This document shows positions 8,462-17,709 of a stretch of DNA of 64,000 nt, piece by piece; positions within the stretch are counted from its first letter, which is position 1; each line of letters begins with the position of its first letter. The stretch comes from an uncultured Eubacteriales bacterium. GTDB lineage: Bacteria > Bacillota > Clostridia > Christensenellales > Aristaeellaceae. Where the stretch lies: assembly GCA_902795275.1 (NCBI GenBank), contig CADBKQ010000020.1, positions 36,222 to 100,221 on the forward strand, given 5' to 3'. The notes beneath the pieces were generated by a model. The model worked only from the letters and a program-made list of their open reading frames with translations, did no database searches and had not been told where the DNA came from. A program made the translations under genes and the position numbers.

Positions 8462-9649
8462 ATGGACATTTCAACCTTGCGTTTCGCCCGCCGTTTCGAC
8501 GGCATATCGGGCAGCGCCATCCGCGAAATCTTTAAGCTGCTGGCCGTGCCGGGCATGATTTCCTTCGCGGGCGGCAACCCCGCGGCCAGCGCCCTGCCGG
8601 ACGAAACCTGCGCCGAACTGGCGAAGGAACTGCTGCTGGAAAAGGGCAAGACCCTGCTGCAATACGGGGCCACCGAGGGCTACGCGCCGCTGCGGGAAAG
8701 CCTGGCGCCGTACCTGAAAGACCGGTTCTCCTTCGACTGCGCGGCGGATGAGATCCTCCCCGTCACCGGCTCCACCCAGGCCATGGATTTGCTGTGCAAG
8801 GCCCTGATCGACCCCGGCGACAAGGTGGTGGTGGAGAACCCCACGTTCCTGGGCAACATGCAGGCCATCCGCCTGTACCAGGCGGAACTGGTGCCTGTGG
8901 ACAGCGACGAGGACGGCATCAAAGTGGACGAGCTGGAGGAAGCGTTCAAGAAGGAACACCCCAAAATGCTCTACATCATCCCCACCTTCCAGAATCCCAC
9001 GGGCCGCACCCTCAGCCTGGAGCGTCGGAAGAAGATCGCTGAATTGGCGTCTCAGTACGGCGTGATCGTGGCGGAGGACGACCCCTACCGCGACCTGCGC
9101 TACGCCGGTCAGGAGCTTCCCTCCATCAAGTCCTTCGACACCGAAGGCTGGGTGGCCTTCATGGGCAGCTTCTCCAAGGTCATTTCTCCCGGCTTGCGCG
9201 TGGGCTTCCTGGCGGCGAACAAGGCGCTGCTGCGCAAGTGCACCATCGGCAAGCAGTCGAGCGACGTACACACCGCCAACCTGAACCAGGCCATCGTGGA
9301 TGCTTACCTGCGCCGCGGCCTGCTGGCTCCCCACGTGAAGGAGATCTGCCAGAGCTACGCTGTGCAGATGAACACCATGCTGGGGCTGCTGGCCAAGTGC
9401 GGGGGAGTCGCCCGATATACCACGCCCCAGGGCGGCCTGTTCATCTTCGCTGAGCTGAATGAGGGCATGGACGCCACCAAGCTGCTGACGAAATGCGTGG
9501 ACAAGGGCGTGGCCTACGTCCCCGGCACTCACTTCTATCCCGGCGGCGGACACCTCAACACCTTCCGCCTCAACTTTTCCATGTGCTCCGTGGAGCAGAT
9601 TGAGAAGGGGATGGAGAAACTCAATGACGTGTTTACAGCAAACAAGTAA
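8462..9649 (+). CDS. PLP-dependent class I/II aminotransferase (aromatic or aminoadipate type)
   Basis: A 395-residue aminotransferase with N-terminal FAGGNPAASALP, a glycine-rich cofactor region, FQNPTG, DDPYRDLRY and the Schiff-base Lys239 in GSFSKVISPGLRVGF. It resembles the LysN/2-aminoadipate aminotransferase group, whose members often accept aromatic or branched amino acids. The start is set by AAAGGAGG. A T-box with a likely Tyr specifier lies upstream and tyrS follows, so tyrosine (or phenylalanine) synthesis is the most economical role; aminoadipate or broad-range transamination remains possible. Cytoplasmic, no signal peptide. Confidence 0.85.
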   Translation: MDISTLRFARRFDGISGSAIREIFKLLAVPGMISFAGGNPAASALPDETCAELAKELLLEKGKTLLQYGATEGYAPLRESLAPYLKDRFSFDCAADEILPVTGSTQAMDLLCKALIDPGDKVVVENPTFLGNMQAIRLYQAELVPVDSDEDGIKVDELEEAFKKEHPKMLYIIPTFQNPTGRTLSLERRKKIAELASQYGVIVAEDDPYRDLRYAGQELPSIKSFDTEGWVAFMGSFSKVISPGLRVGFLAANKALLRKCTIGKQSSDVHTANLNQAIVDAYLRRGLLAPHVKEICQSYAVQMNTMLGLLAKCGGVARYTTPQGGLFIFAELNEGMDATKLLTKCVDKGVAYVPGTHFYPGGGHLNTFRLNFSMCSVEQIEKGMEKLNDVFTANK

Positions 9650-9683
9650 TTGCTTTCGCTGCTGTTCATAAACCAACCAACAC

Positions 9684-9824
9684 TGTCATCCTGAGCGTAG
9701 TGGAGCGAGAGCGGAACGGAGTCGAAGGATCTTATACTGAATGATTCACCAAAAAAGTTTTACCCCGAACGATTAGATCCTTCGACTTCGCTTCGCCTAT
9801 GGCTCCGCTTCGCTCAGGATGACA
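9684..9824. repeat. MITE-like palindromic element, copy 3
   Basis: Ends TGTCATCCTGAGC and GCTCAGGATGACA; the inner arms GGAGTCGAAGGATC and GATCCTTCGACTTCG are complementary. It separates the aminotransferase from tyrS and has no heptad tracts around it. Confidence 0.85.
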
Positions 9825-9920
9825 ATGACAGTTGCTTTAGAAACAGATAATGAGTATAAGCCGCAGAAAAAATAATCATGCAAACATTTGATCAATGATA
9901 TTATTATGGAGGAAATCAAC

Positions 9921-11144
9921 ATGCAAAACGTACTCGACACCCTCCGCGAACGCGGATTCCTGGCCCAGATCACCTTTGAGGACGAACTCTACAAGCAGCT
10001 GGAAAAAGAACCCACCGTCTTTTACGTGGGCTTTGACCCCACCGCCACCTCCCTGCACTTCGGCCACTTCATCCCCATCATCGCCATGGCCCACATGCAG
10101 CGGGCGGGGCACATCCCGATTGCGCTGGTGGGCGGCGGCACGGCCATGATCGGCGACCCCAGCGGCAAGACCGACATGCGCAAAATGATGACCGTTGAAA
10201 CCATCGACCATAACGTGTCCTGCATCAAGAAGCAGATGGAGCGCTTCATCGAGTTCGGCGAGGGCAAGGCCCACATCGTCAACAACGCCGACTGGATTCG
10301 CTCCCTGGGCTACATGGATTTCCTGCGGGACGTGGGCGCGCTGTTCTCGGTCAATAAGATGCTCACCGCCGAATGCTACAAGCAGCGCCTGGAAAAAGGC
10401 CTGACCTTCCTGGAATTCAACTACATGCTCATGCAGAGCTACGACTTCCTGCAGCTCTTCAAGAAATACAACTGCCGCCTGCAAATGGGCGGCGACGACC
10501 AGTGGAGCAACATGCTGGCGGGCGCCGACCTGATCCGCCGCAAGGAGCGCGAAGCCGCCTTCGCCTGCACCTTTAAGCTGCTCATGAACCATGAGGGCAA
10601 GAAGATGGGCAAGACGGAAAAGGGCGCGCTGTGGCTGGACGCCAATCTCTGCACCCCCTACGACTTCTACCAGTACTGGCGCAATGTGGACGACGCCGAC
10701 GTGGAAAAGTGCCTGAGCCTGCTGACCTTCCTGCCCATGGACGAAGTGAAGCGCCTTTCTGCCCTGGAAGGCAGCGCCATCAACGAGGCCAAGAAAGTGC
10801 TGGCCTTTGAATGCACCAAGCTGGTCCACGGCGAAGAAGAAGCCCAGAAGGCCCAGCTGGCCGCAGCGGCCCTGTTCGCCGGCGGCGCGGCGGCGGAGGT
10901 GCCCACCTACGAATGGACGAAGGCCCAGATGGAGCAGGACGCCCGCCTGACCACGCTGCTTAACCTCTGCGGCCTGTGCTCCTCCAACGGCGACGCCCGC
11001 AAGCAGATTCAGCAGAACGCCGTGGTGATGAACGACAGCAAGGTGACCGACGTGAACCTGACCCTCTCCGCCGACCAGTTCCCCGCCGACGGCATCCTGC
11101 TGCGCAAGGGCAAGAAGAATTACTGCCGCGTGATTTTGAAGTAA
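9921..11144 (+). CDS. tyrS: Tyrosyl-tRNA synthetase
   Basis: A 407-residue class I synthetase that charges tRNA-Tyr. It shows [15 protein letters not shown] with the HIGH-type motif at 46-49, [10 protein letters not shown], the tyrosine-pocket motif [10 protein letters not shown], the KMSKS-type loop KMGKTEKG, and a C-terminal S4 RNA-binding region ([18 protein letters not shown]). Length is typical. GGAGG seven bases upstream picks ATG 9921 over an in-frame ATG at 9888. It follows the T-box/aminotransferase unit by 270 bp including a palindromic repeat; no separate promoter is obvious, so T-box control may extend to it. Confidence 0.95.
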   Translation: MQNVLDTLRERGFLAQITFEDELYKQLEKEPTVFYVGFDPTATSLHFGHFIPIIAMAHMQRAGHIPIALVGGGTAMIGDPSGKTDMRKMMTVETIDHNVSCIKKQMERFIEFGEGKAHIVNNADWIRSLGYMDFLRDVGALFSVNKMLTAECYKQRLEKGLTFLEFNYMLMQSYDFLQLFKKYNCRLQMGGDDQWSNMLAGADLIRRKEREAAFACTFKLLMNHEGKKMGKTEKGALWLDANLCTPYDFYQYWRNVDDADVEKCLSLLTFLPMDEVKRLSALEGSAINEAKKVLAFECTKLVHGEEEAQKAQLAAAALFAGGAAAEVPTYEWTKAQMEQDARLTTLLNLCGLCSSNGDARKQIQQNAVVMNDSKVTDVNLTLSADQFPADGILLRKGKKNYCRVILK

Positions 11145-11150
11145 TATTTT

Positions 11151-11214
11151 CTGGGGGAAACCGCTCTTTGGAGGCCAAAGAGCGGTTTCCCCCAGACCCC
11201 CTTCCGAGAAAGCC
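11151..11214 (+). repeat. GGGGGAAACCGCTC hairpin element, copy 1
   Basis: Perfect 20-bp arms CTGGGGGAAACCGCTCTTTG with a GAGGC loop (11151-11194), then the conserved tail ACCCCCTTCCGAGAAAGCC. It starts 7 bp after the tyrS stop. There is no T run, so it is not a classical intrinsic terminator, but a stem this strong at the mRNA 3' end may act in termination or protection. Confidence 0.85.
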
Positions 11215-11238
11215 GTAAGAAAGGCAGGCAATCAGGAA

Positions 11239-11736
11239 ATGAAAAGCAAAAAAAGAATACGCATTCTAATTGGCGTTTTTCTGATTGTTCTGCTTGCTCT
11301 TTTTGCTTTCCGGGTCATCGAGAACAGCCTGAACCGTAATCGTCTGCTGAAAGCGGTTCATTTGGAAAACGCAGCAGGGTTAAGACAAATCGATTATTGC
11401 AGTTGGACGGACCCGCTAAAATACAAAGACAGTTATGAAATCATGGCGTTTTCAGTGGATGTGCAAAACTGGAAAGTGCCGGAGGAGTGGACAAAAGAAC
11501 CAAACCCCATCGACTTGTCTGAATTGGAGACTTCACTTCAAATCGTCTTGGATTATCAGGGAATTCTCGGTCTGAGTCTTGGCGGAATTGAATGTTCCGC
11601 CTGGTTTTTTACAGATGGCAGAGACGCCGGAAAGCCGTTTGAACAGCGGGAGTTTTATCTGGGTTATGTGTTCGATAACTATGGCAAGCCCTTGATTTTT
11701 ATTTATCATGGGCACCACTTGTATGGGATTGAATAA
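11239..11736 (+). CDS. Membrane-anchored protein of unknown function
   Basis: A 165-residue protein I do not recognise. Residues 1-6 are basic and 8-26 form one transmembrane or signal-anchor helix (IRILIGVFLIVLLALFAF region); the remainder (polar, with single Cys residues and a C-terminal strand-rich part ending HGHHLYGIE) would lie outside the cell. Base composition is visibly more AT-rich than the neighbours, which may indicate transfer. Its start follows AGGAAATG only weakly. It is 24 bp upstream of yigZ. Confidence 0.6.
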   Translation: MKSKKRIRILIGVFLIVLLALFAFRVIENSLNRNRLLKAVHLENAAGLRQIDYCSWTDPLKYKDSYEIMAFSVDVQNWKVPEEWTKEPNPIDLSELETSLQIVLDYQGILGLSLGGIECSAWFFTDGRDAGKPFEQREFYLGYVFDNYGKPLIFIYHGHHLYGIE

Positions 11737-11760
11737 CCTGTTTTTTATGGAGCGTATCAC

Positions 11761-12399
11761 ATGCCAGGCGACTACAAAACATTAAAACAAGCTGCTTGTG
11801 ACGAATTTATCGTCAATAAGAGCCGCTTCATCGGCTACGCCTGCCCCTGCGAAACGGAGGAGGAAGCGCTGGCGTTCCTTAAGTCCATCCGGGAAAAGCA
11901 CCGGGACGCGACGCACAACTGCTACGCCTACGTGATCGGGGAGAACGCGGGCATCATGCGCTACAACGACGACGGCGAGCCGGGCGGCACGGCGGGAATG
12001 CCCATGATGGAAGTGCTGAAAGCCCGGGGCGTGGTGAACTGCTGCGTGGTGGTGACCCGGTACTTTGGCGGCATCCTGCTGGGCGCGGGCGGGCTGGTGC
12101 GGGCATACACTAAGGGCTGCGCCATCGCCCTGGACGCGGCCCAGGTGGTGCGGATGCAATTATCCCGGCGCTTGCTGCTGGACGTGCCTTATCCCTTGTG
12201 GGACAAGGTAAGCTACGCCATGAAATCGCTGCCGCTGCTCATGGAGGACACCTCCTTCGGCGCGTCGGTGGAGGCGACCGTTTTGATCCGGGTCAATGAC
12301 CTGGAAGAAGTAACAGCCAAGCTCACCGCTCTCACCGACGCAAAAGCAGAATGGCTGCAACTGGACGAGCTGCATTATCCCTGGCCGGAGGAGGAATGA
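11761..12399 (+). CDS. yigZ: IMPACT/YigZ family protein
   Basis: A 212-residue member of the UPF0029/IMPACT family. The N-terminal domain has DEFIVNKSRFIGYACPCETEE, the conserved DATHNCYAYVIG, NDDGEPGGTAGMPM and VVVTRYFGGILLGAGGLVRAY; the C-terminal half is the DUF1949 domain. The exact bacterial function is unresolved (eukaryotic IMPACT proteins act on translation control through GCN2). GGAGCG precedes the ATG. Its TGA overlaps the ATG of the following acetyltransferase (ATGA), so the two are translationally coupled. Confidence 0.92.
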   Translation: MPGDYKTLKQAACDEFIVNKSRFIGYACPCETEEEALAFLKSIREKHRDATHNCYAYVIGENAGIMRYNDDGEPGGTAGMPMMEVLKARGVVNCCVVVTRYFGGILLGAGGLVRAYTKGCAIALDAAQVVRMQLSRRLLLDVPYPLWDKVSYAMKSLPLLMEDTSFGASVEATVLIRVNDLEEVTAKLTALTDAKAEWLQLDELHYPWPEEE

Positions 12400-12869
12400 A
12401 CATGGTGCGAATTGCCAAACCCGAGGACGCGGAACGAATCAACGAACTGCGCAGGCAGGTGAACGAGCTGCACGTGAGCGGCCGACCCAATCATTTCAAA
12501 GCCGGATTCGGGGAAGCGTTGCGGAAACACGTTTACATGTATTTGACTGACGGCATCGGCTATGCCGCCGTGGACGAGGAGGAGGGGCAGATCATCGGCA
12601 TGGTGATGGTGGATTATATCGACCGCCCGGAAAGCCCCTACCGCTACGCCGAGCGCTTCGCCCATATCGCGGAAATCTGCGTGGACGAAAAGCACCGCAG
12701 ACAAGGGGTGGGGAAGCGGCTGCTAGACTTCGTGAAGGCTGACGCCAAGGCGAAGGGCTTTTCCCGCATCGAGCTGGACGTGTGGGCCTTCAACGATGCC
12801 CTGGCCTTTTACGAGGCAGAGGGCTACACCGTTTTCCGCCGGTTCCTGGAACTGCGCCTGGATGAATAG
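12396..12869 (+). CDS. GNAT family N-acetyltransferase
   Basis: A 157-residue GNAT enzyme that would move an acetyl group from acetyl-CoA to an unknown amine. Motif A is seen as IAEICVDEKHRRQGVGKRLLDFV, with the RRQGVGK pyrophosphate-binding loop, and motif B as ELDVWAFNDALAFYEAEGY. The start at 12396 overlaps the yigZ stop and has GAGGAGGA just upstream. The 158 bp after it, before the convergent ABC operon, hold nothing I can name. Confidence 0.88.
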   Translation: MNMVRIAKPEDAERINELRRQVNELHVSGRPNHFKAGFGEALRKHVYMYLTDGIGYAAVDEEEGQIIGMVMVDYIDRPESPYRYAERFAHIAEICVDEKHRRQGVGKRLLDFVKADAKAKGFSRIELDVWAFNDALAFYEAEGYTVFRRFLELRLDE

Positions 12870-13027
12870 GGACGCATGTTTGTTTTGATACAGCAGACGC
12901 GGGCGTACCGCTGCCAGCCGGCAGTGAATACGCCAGCGTTTTCTGATGGGGTTATTTTCCATACGCAAGCAGGTTTCTTATTCAAATTGCAGGCCGCGCA
13001 GCCGACGGTTAGGATGATGACAGCGCT

Positions 13028-14626
13028 TTACCGCCGCTTTTTCTTTTTCATCTGTGTTTTCAGCAGATACAATCCCATCAGCACCCACGCCGCGGCGATG
13101 GCGCAGAGCAGCGCCACGGCGGTGCCGGGCAATGGGCCCAGGTTCGCTTTCGCGTCCTGGATGGAACCGGATCGGCCGCTGATCTGGTCGAGGCGGTAGA
13201 GGGAATTGACCTGGCCGTACAGATTTTCAATGAACGTGTCGTCCACGGTTTTCTTGCGGCGCACGGCCTTGGCGGTTTCCTCGATCAGCTGTCCCGCCGC
13301 GTCGCGCAGGGAAGCGGAGCCGTTGAACACGGGGGTGGTGAAGGTGCTGCCGGTGTTGGCCATGAGCAGCTCCGCCGCGTCCAGCTTCACGCTGTAATGC
13401 AGGTCGTTGTCCTCGCCCTTGCGGGAAAGGTAGTCCTGGTAGTCCGTGCACTGCTGGGCTTTCGTGGTGACGGGCACGTAGCCCTCCGTCTGGGCGTAGC
13501 CGGACTGCACCGTATCCGTCAGCAGGTATTGGGTGAACAGCCAGGCAGCCAGCACCTCCTGGGGGTCGTCCTTGTTGAACACGCAGACCGACGGCCCCTG
13601 GGAGATCATGGCGGGATGCTCTGGGTCGAACTGGGGAATGGGCCGCACAGCCAATTCAAAGTCCCGGATCTGGTCGGCGGCAATGTCCAGGTGCGGCGCC
13701 TTCGGCCCCATCCAGGAAGCGCCCGCGGTGGAGTCCACGGCGAAAATGCACTGGCCCGCGTTCAGGAAGTTGCCGGGGTAGCTGGAAATTTTGAAAGTGG
13801 AGAACGCGCCGTTCGCTACGTGGTCGCGGACGGTGAACAGGATGTCTTTGGTCGCGTCGTTGAAAATCAGGATTTCCCCGGCGGCGGTGGAATAGGGCGC
13901 GCCCTTCTGCCGCAGCATCTGAATCATCATGTTGTCGGTGGACTTGTAGATGAAGGGGATCATGGTCTTCTGTCCGTTCACCAGGAAATTGCCGTCGGCG
14001 TCCTTGGCGGTGGCGGCGTCGGAGACCTCCCAGACGAAGTCCCAGGTGGGCTTGTCGGGCAGCTTGAATCCCAGCGCTTCCACCATGGTTTTGTTCACGT
14101 ACAGGGCTTCGGTGGAGCGCATGAAGGGCAGGGCGTAGTAGGACGCGCCGAGCTTGCATTCGCTGAGGAATTGGGGAACGATTTCTTCCTGCGTCGGCCC
14201 GTCGAAGCGAAGTTCGCTCCCGCCCAGGCCGTACTTGGCGTTGGTGAATAAATCGTCCAGCGGCGCGACCACGTGGTTCCCGGTCAGGTAGGTGGCGATG
14301 TGGTCGGGGTAGGTGATGCACACGTTGGGCGTGGTGGCGGTGGCAATGTTGGTCACCACGTCGTTGTAGATGCGGCCATAGTCGGTGTACAGCCGCATGT
14401 TCACTTGAATATTGGGATACAAGGATTCAAAATCTTTGATCGCCTGCTCGTACACGGCGGTCTGGGATTTGTTGGTGTCGTTCTTGGCCCAGAAGGTGAT
14501 TTCGTAGTTCCGGGTTTCGTCGAAGGTGTCCGGCACCGAGAAGGCCGCCGTGTCCTGGCTGCCGTGGCAGGCGGTGAGCAGCAGGCAGAGGGTCAGGAGC
14601 AGGGAAAGCGCAAGTATTTTTTTCAT
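13028..14626 (-). CDS. CUT1 ABC transporter solute-binding lipoprotein with a C-terminal membrane anchor
   Basis: A 532-residue extracellular sugar-binding protein of the MalE/UgpB type. It has a lipoprotein signal (MKKILALSLLLTLCLLLTAC, lipobox LTAC) and bacterial SBP motifs such as NYEITFWAKND and YVNKTMVEALG. Unusually, the end also carries a hydrophobic helix (TAVALLCAIAAAWVLMGLYLL) and a KKKKRR tail, so it may be membrane-tied at both ends. The start is fixed by GGAGGTACAAAAGG; its ATG overlaps the permease stop. It is the last gene of a four-gene transporter operon (ATPase, permease, permease, SBP). Substrate probably an oligosaccharide. Confidence 0.88.
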   Translation of the reverse strand: MKKILALSLLLTLCLLLTACHGSQDTAAFSVPDTFDETRNYEITFWAKNDTNKSQTAVYEQAIKDFESLYPNIQVNMRLYTDYGRIYNDVVTNIATATTPNVCITYPDHIATYLTGNHVVAPLDDLFTNAKYGLGGSELRFDGPTQEEIVPQFLSECKLGASYYALPFMRSTEALYVNKTMVEALGFKLPDKPTWDFVWEVSDAATAKDADGNFLVNGQKTMIPFIYKSTDNMMIQMLRQKGAPYSTAAGEILIFNDATKDILFTVRDHVANGAFSTFKISSYPGNFLNAGQCIFAVDSTAGASWMGPKAPHLDIAADQIRDFELAVRPIPQFDPEHPAMISQGPSVCVFNKDDPQEVLAAWLFTQYLLTDTVQSGYAQTEGYVPVTTKAQQCTDYQDYLSRKGEDNDLHYSVKLDAAELLMANTGSTFTTPVFNGSASLRDAAGQLIEETAKAVRRKKTVDDTFIENLYGQVNSLYRLDQISGRSGSIQDAKANLGPLPGTAVALLCAIAAAWVLMGLYLLKTQMKKKKRR

Positions 14627-15498
14627 CCTTTTGTACCTCCCCTCGACACCCCGGCCATGACTTTCTTGCGGAAGATTAAGAATAAAACAATCAGCGGCAG
14701 GGAAATGACCACCACGGCGGCCATCATGGCGGGGATGTTCTCGCGGCCGAAGCCGTTCTCGCGAATTTCCTGGATGCCGTTGGACACCAGGTAATACCTG
14801 GGATCGTCGGTAATGAGCCGCGGCCAGACGTAGCTGTTCCAGCACTCGATGACTTTCAGGATGGTGATGGTCACTAAGGTCGGCTTGGCAATGGGCATCA
14901 TCACGGTCAGCAGGTATTTGAAGTCCGTGGTGCCGTCCACCCGGGCGGCGCGGTAGAGTTCGTCGGGTATCTGCTCGAAGTTTTCTTTGAGCAAATAGAT
15001 GTAGAATACCGAAGTCACCGAGGGCAGGATCAGGCCGGTGAAGGTGTTGCGCAGATGCAGGTTGGTGATGGTCACAAAGTTGGTGATGATCACCAGCTCG
15101 TTGGGAATCATCATCAGGGACAGGAACAGGGTGAAAGCCAGGTGCTTCCCCGGAAATTCCAGTCGGGCAAAGGCGAAGGCTGCGGGGATGATGACCACCA
15201 TCATGAGGCCCGTGGTGACTACCGTAAAGATCAGGGTGTTCAGGAAGTACCGCCCCAAATCCACGGTGGTAAAGGCGTCGATATAATTCTGGAAGGTGGG
15301 GGACAGGGTGAAGAACTGCGGGATGTATTCGGAGTTGTACGTGCCGTAGCTCTTCACGCTGGTCAGCAGCATCCAGTAGAAGGGAAACAGCACCATCACC
15401 GCCCACACCGTCAGGAAGAAGTAATCCACGGCGTGGAAGACTTTCTTCCGGCTGGCGGCGCGGCGCTCGATCTTGTCAAAGTCCAGTTTCTGGATCAT
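14623..15498 (-). CDS. Sugar ABC transporter permease, MalG/LacG type
   Basis: A 291-residue inner permease subunit with six predicted membrane segments, first near residues 28-50. The EAA-type coupling loop is YRAARVDGTTDFKYLLTVMMPIAKP, which contacts the ATPase. It pairs with the permease upstream (13-bp gap) and its stop overlaps the SBP start. Part of the CUT1 importer encoded at 13028-17515. Confidence 0.92.
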   Translation of the reverse strand: MIQKLDFDKIERRAASRKKVFHAVDYFFLTVWAVMVLFPFYWMLLTSVKSYGTYNSEYIPQFFTLSPTFQNYIDAFTTVDLGRYFLNTLIFTVVTTGLMMVVIIPAAFAFARLEFPGKHLAFTLFLSLMMIPNELVIITNFVTITNLHLRNTFTGLILPSVTSVFYIYLLKENFEQIPDELYRAARVDGTTDFKYLLTVMMPIAKPTLVTITILKVIECWNSYVWPRLITDDPRYYLVSNGIQEIRENGFGRENIPAMMAAVVVISLPLIVLFLIFRKKVMAGVSRGGTKG

Positions 15499-15511
15499 CC
15501 GCGACCCCTCC

Positions 15512-16402
15512 TTAATACTGCACGTTCTTCTTGCTGATGAGCAAGTTGATGCAGGTGATGGTCAGCACGATGGCAAACAGAATCAGCGCCGCGGCGGAGG
15601 CGAAGGAGGGATAGCCGCCGCTGTTGCCGTAGAGCATGTCGTACACATAGCCCACGATGGTGTTCATGCCCGCGGCGTTCAGGTCGGTGCCGAAGAGGGC
15701 CACCGCGTCGCTGTACGCCTTGAACGCGCCGATAAAGCCAGTGATGACCAGGTAAAAGATCATGGGCGAGATCATGGGCAGGGTGATTTTGTAGAAGATG
15801 CGGAAGGAGCGGGTGCCGTCCATGCGGGCGGCGCTGTAGTATTCCGGGTTCACCGAGGCCAGGGCGCTGGTGAGAATCAGAATCTTAAAGGGCATAACCA
15901 CCCAAATCGTGTAGAAGCACAGCACGAACATCTTCGCCCAGTAAGGCCCGTCGATGAAGTCCACGCTCTGGCCCCCGAACCACTGAATCATGAGGTTGAT
16001 GAGGCCGTCGGTGTAGGCGGTTTTCTTGAATAAGATCATGAACACCAGGCCCACGGCCAGGGTGTTGGTCACGTAAGGCAGGAAATACACGGTCTGGTAC
16101 AGGTTCCGCAGGGGCTTGATGGCGTTCAGCCCCAGGGAAATCAGCAGCGCGATGCCGGTGGACAGCGGCACGGTGATGATGACCAGGATGAACGTGTTCT
16201 TCACCGCCTGCAAGAAGTAGGGGTCGCGCAGCACATAGGAATAATTGTACAGTCCCACGCCCAGGTAGGTCTGGGAGGCGGAATTGTAACCCTCCTCAAA
16301 GGAGTACACCAGCACGTCGATCAGCGGGTACACCATGAAGCAGCCCAGGAACAGGATGGCGGGCAGCAGGTACAGCCAGCCCTTCATGCTTTTTTTATTC
16401 AT
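15512..16402 (-). CDS. Sugar ABC transporter permease, MalF/LacF type
   Basis: A 296-residue membrane subunit beginning MNKKSMKGWLYLLPAILFLGCF, with six membrane segments and the coupling loop YYSAARMDGTRSFRIFYKITLPMISP. It forms the channel with the 14623-15498 permease. Only 12 bp separate it from the upstream ATPase gene, consistent with a single transcript. Confidence 0.92.
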   Translation of the reverse strand: MNKKSMKGWLYLLPAILFLGCFMVYPLIDVLVYSFEEGYNSASQTYLGVGLYNYSYVLRDPYFLQAVKNTFILVIITVPLSTGIALLISLGLNAIKPLRNLYQTVYFLPYVTNTLAVGLVFMILFKKTAYTDGLINLMIQWFGGQSVDFIDGPYWAKMFVLCFYTIWVVMPFKILILTSALASVNPEYYSAARMDGTRSFRIFYKITLPMISPMIFYLVITGFIGAFKAYSDAVALFGTDLNAAGMNTIVGYVYDMLYGNSGGYPSFASAAALILFAIVLTITCINLLISKKNVQY

Positions 16403-16414
16403 TGCCGCGCCTCC

Positions 16415-17515
16415 TTACTCTACGACAAAGGGCAGGCGCAGGTCGTCATCCACGTCGAACAGGAACACCTTGTCGGGAAGCAAGCTGAACCGCACGGTCC
16501 TGGCACTCCTGTCCACCTTGTTCCGGGCGGGGATGATGGAACGGACGGTGACGTTCCGGCTGGCGGGATGGGTGGAGACCACGCTAGTATCCCGGCCCAT
16601 GACCTCCACCCGGCTGAGGTTCAGGGTGAAGGGGCCGTTCTCGTCCAGCACAAAGCCCTCGGGGCGGATGGCGGCGGATACGGGCTGGTCTTTCACGCCG
16701 GGCACGCTCAGCACCGCTTCCGAACCGATATATAATTTTTCATTCTCCACCTTCCCGTCAAACACGTTGATGGGCGGGGTGCCTAAAAACATGGATACAA
16801 ACAGGTTCACCGGGTTGTCGTATACTTCCTGGGGCGCACCGATCTGCTGCACCACGCCGTCCTTCATCACCACGATCATGTCCGAAATGCTCATGGCCTC
16901 GTCCTGGTCGTGAGTCACAAAGATGGTGGTCACGCCCGTTTCCTGCTGGATGCGGCGAATCTCCTCCCGGGTCTGCAAACGCAGGCGGGCGTCCAAGTTG
17001 GAAAGCGGCTCGTCCATGAGCAGCACCCGGGGCGTTTTCACCAGCGCCCGGGCAATCGCCACCCGCTGCTGCTGGCCGCCGGACAATTCGCTGGGCTTGC
17101 GTTCCAGCAGCGTGTCGATCTGCACCAGCTTGGCGGCAGTCATGGCCTTTTCCCGCATGGCGGGCTTGGTCATTTTCTCCGGGCCTTTCAGGTTTTGCAG
17201 GGGGAACATGATGTTTTCCAGCACTGTCAGATGGGGATACAGCGCGTAGTTCTGGAACACCAGCCCCACGCCCCGGTTTTCCGGCGGCAGGCGCGTCACA
17301 TCGTCGTCGCCAAAGAAAATCTGCCCGCTGGTAGGCGGTTCCAGGCCGCAGATCAGGTTCAGCGTGGTGCTCTTGCCGCAGCCGGAGGGGCCCAGCAGGC
17401 CGATCAGCTTGCCGTCCGGGATTTCAAAATCAAAGTTATTCACCGCGATCACGTCCGCGCCGTTCTTCGTGCGGCTGGGGAACCGCTTCGTCAGATTTTT
17501 CAGCACAACCTTCAT
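16415..17515 (-). CDS. Sugar ABC transporter ATPase, MsmK/UgpC type
   Basis: A 366-residue ATPase energising the CUT1 importer. Walker A GPSGCGKST at 42-50, Q-loop in VFQNYALYPHL, signature LSGGQQQRVAIARAL, Walker B LLMDEPLSNLD, and H-loop FVTHDQDEAMS are all intact; the C-terminal third is the TOBE/regulatory domain. Such subunits sometimes serve several importers, and the rhamnogalacturonan LplB/LplC system in this window has no ATPase of its own, so sharing is plausible. First gene of the operon, with a promoter at 17560-17588. Confidence 0.94.
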   Translation of the reverse strand: MKVVLKNLTKRFPSRTKNGADVIAVNNFDFEIPDGKLIGLLGPSGCGKSTTLNLICGLEPPTSGQIFFGDDDVTRLPPENRGVGLVFQNYALYPHLTVLENIMFPLQNLKGPEKMTKPAMREKAMTAAKLVQIDTLLERKPSELSGGQQQRVAIARALVKTPRVLLMDEPLSNLDARLRLQTREEIRRIQQETGVTTIFVTHDQDEAMSISDMIVVMKDGVVQQIGAPQEVYDNPVNLFVSMFLGTPPINVFDGKVENEKLYIGSEAVLSVPGVKDQPVSAAIRPEGFVLDENGPFTLNLSRVEVMGRDTSVVSTHPASRNVTVRSIIPARNKVDRSARTVRFSLLPDKVFLFDVDDDLRLPFVVE

Positions 17516-17559
17516 ATGCGTTCTTTCCTTCCTGACAGATTCAGGCTTTTTCCTTTTCT

Positions 17560-17588
17560 ATTTTATTCCTGTAAAGTGTAAAAGTCAA
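17560..17588 (-). promoter_or_regulatory. Promoter of the sugar ABC operon
   Basis: Minus strand TTGACT, 17-bp spacer, TAAAAT (17565-17560), about 45 bp upstream of the ATPase ATG. Confidence 0.7.
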
Positions 17589-17639
17589 TGCCTGGCGGGA
17601 GAATTGGCTTTGCGCGGCAAACTATTGGACGGCGCGTAC

Positions 17640-17668
17640 TTGAAGGAAGCGGCAAAATACGCTATAAT
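17640..17668 (+). promoter_or_regulatory. Promoter of rpiB
   Basis: TTGAAG (17640-17645), 17-bp spacer, TATAAT (17663-17668), divergent from the ABC operon promoter. Confidence 0.7.
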
Positions 17669-17709
17669 AGGATTACATCTTTCCATTATCAGTAAAGGAG
17701 GCTTTTTCC

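Noticed and set aside
11151..11194. Classical intrinsic terminators for the GGGGGAAACCGCTC hairpins
   Set aside because: The stems are strong, but no U run follows; they are described as repeats with possible 3'-end function.
13028..15406. A single 792-codon minus-strand frame spanning the binding protein and part of the permease region
   Set aside because: The first 260 codons are out of frame with the permease gene and read as low-complexity sequence; the lipoprotein start with GGAGG at 14626 is decisive.
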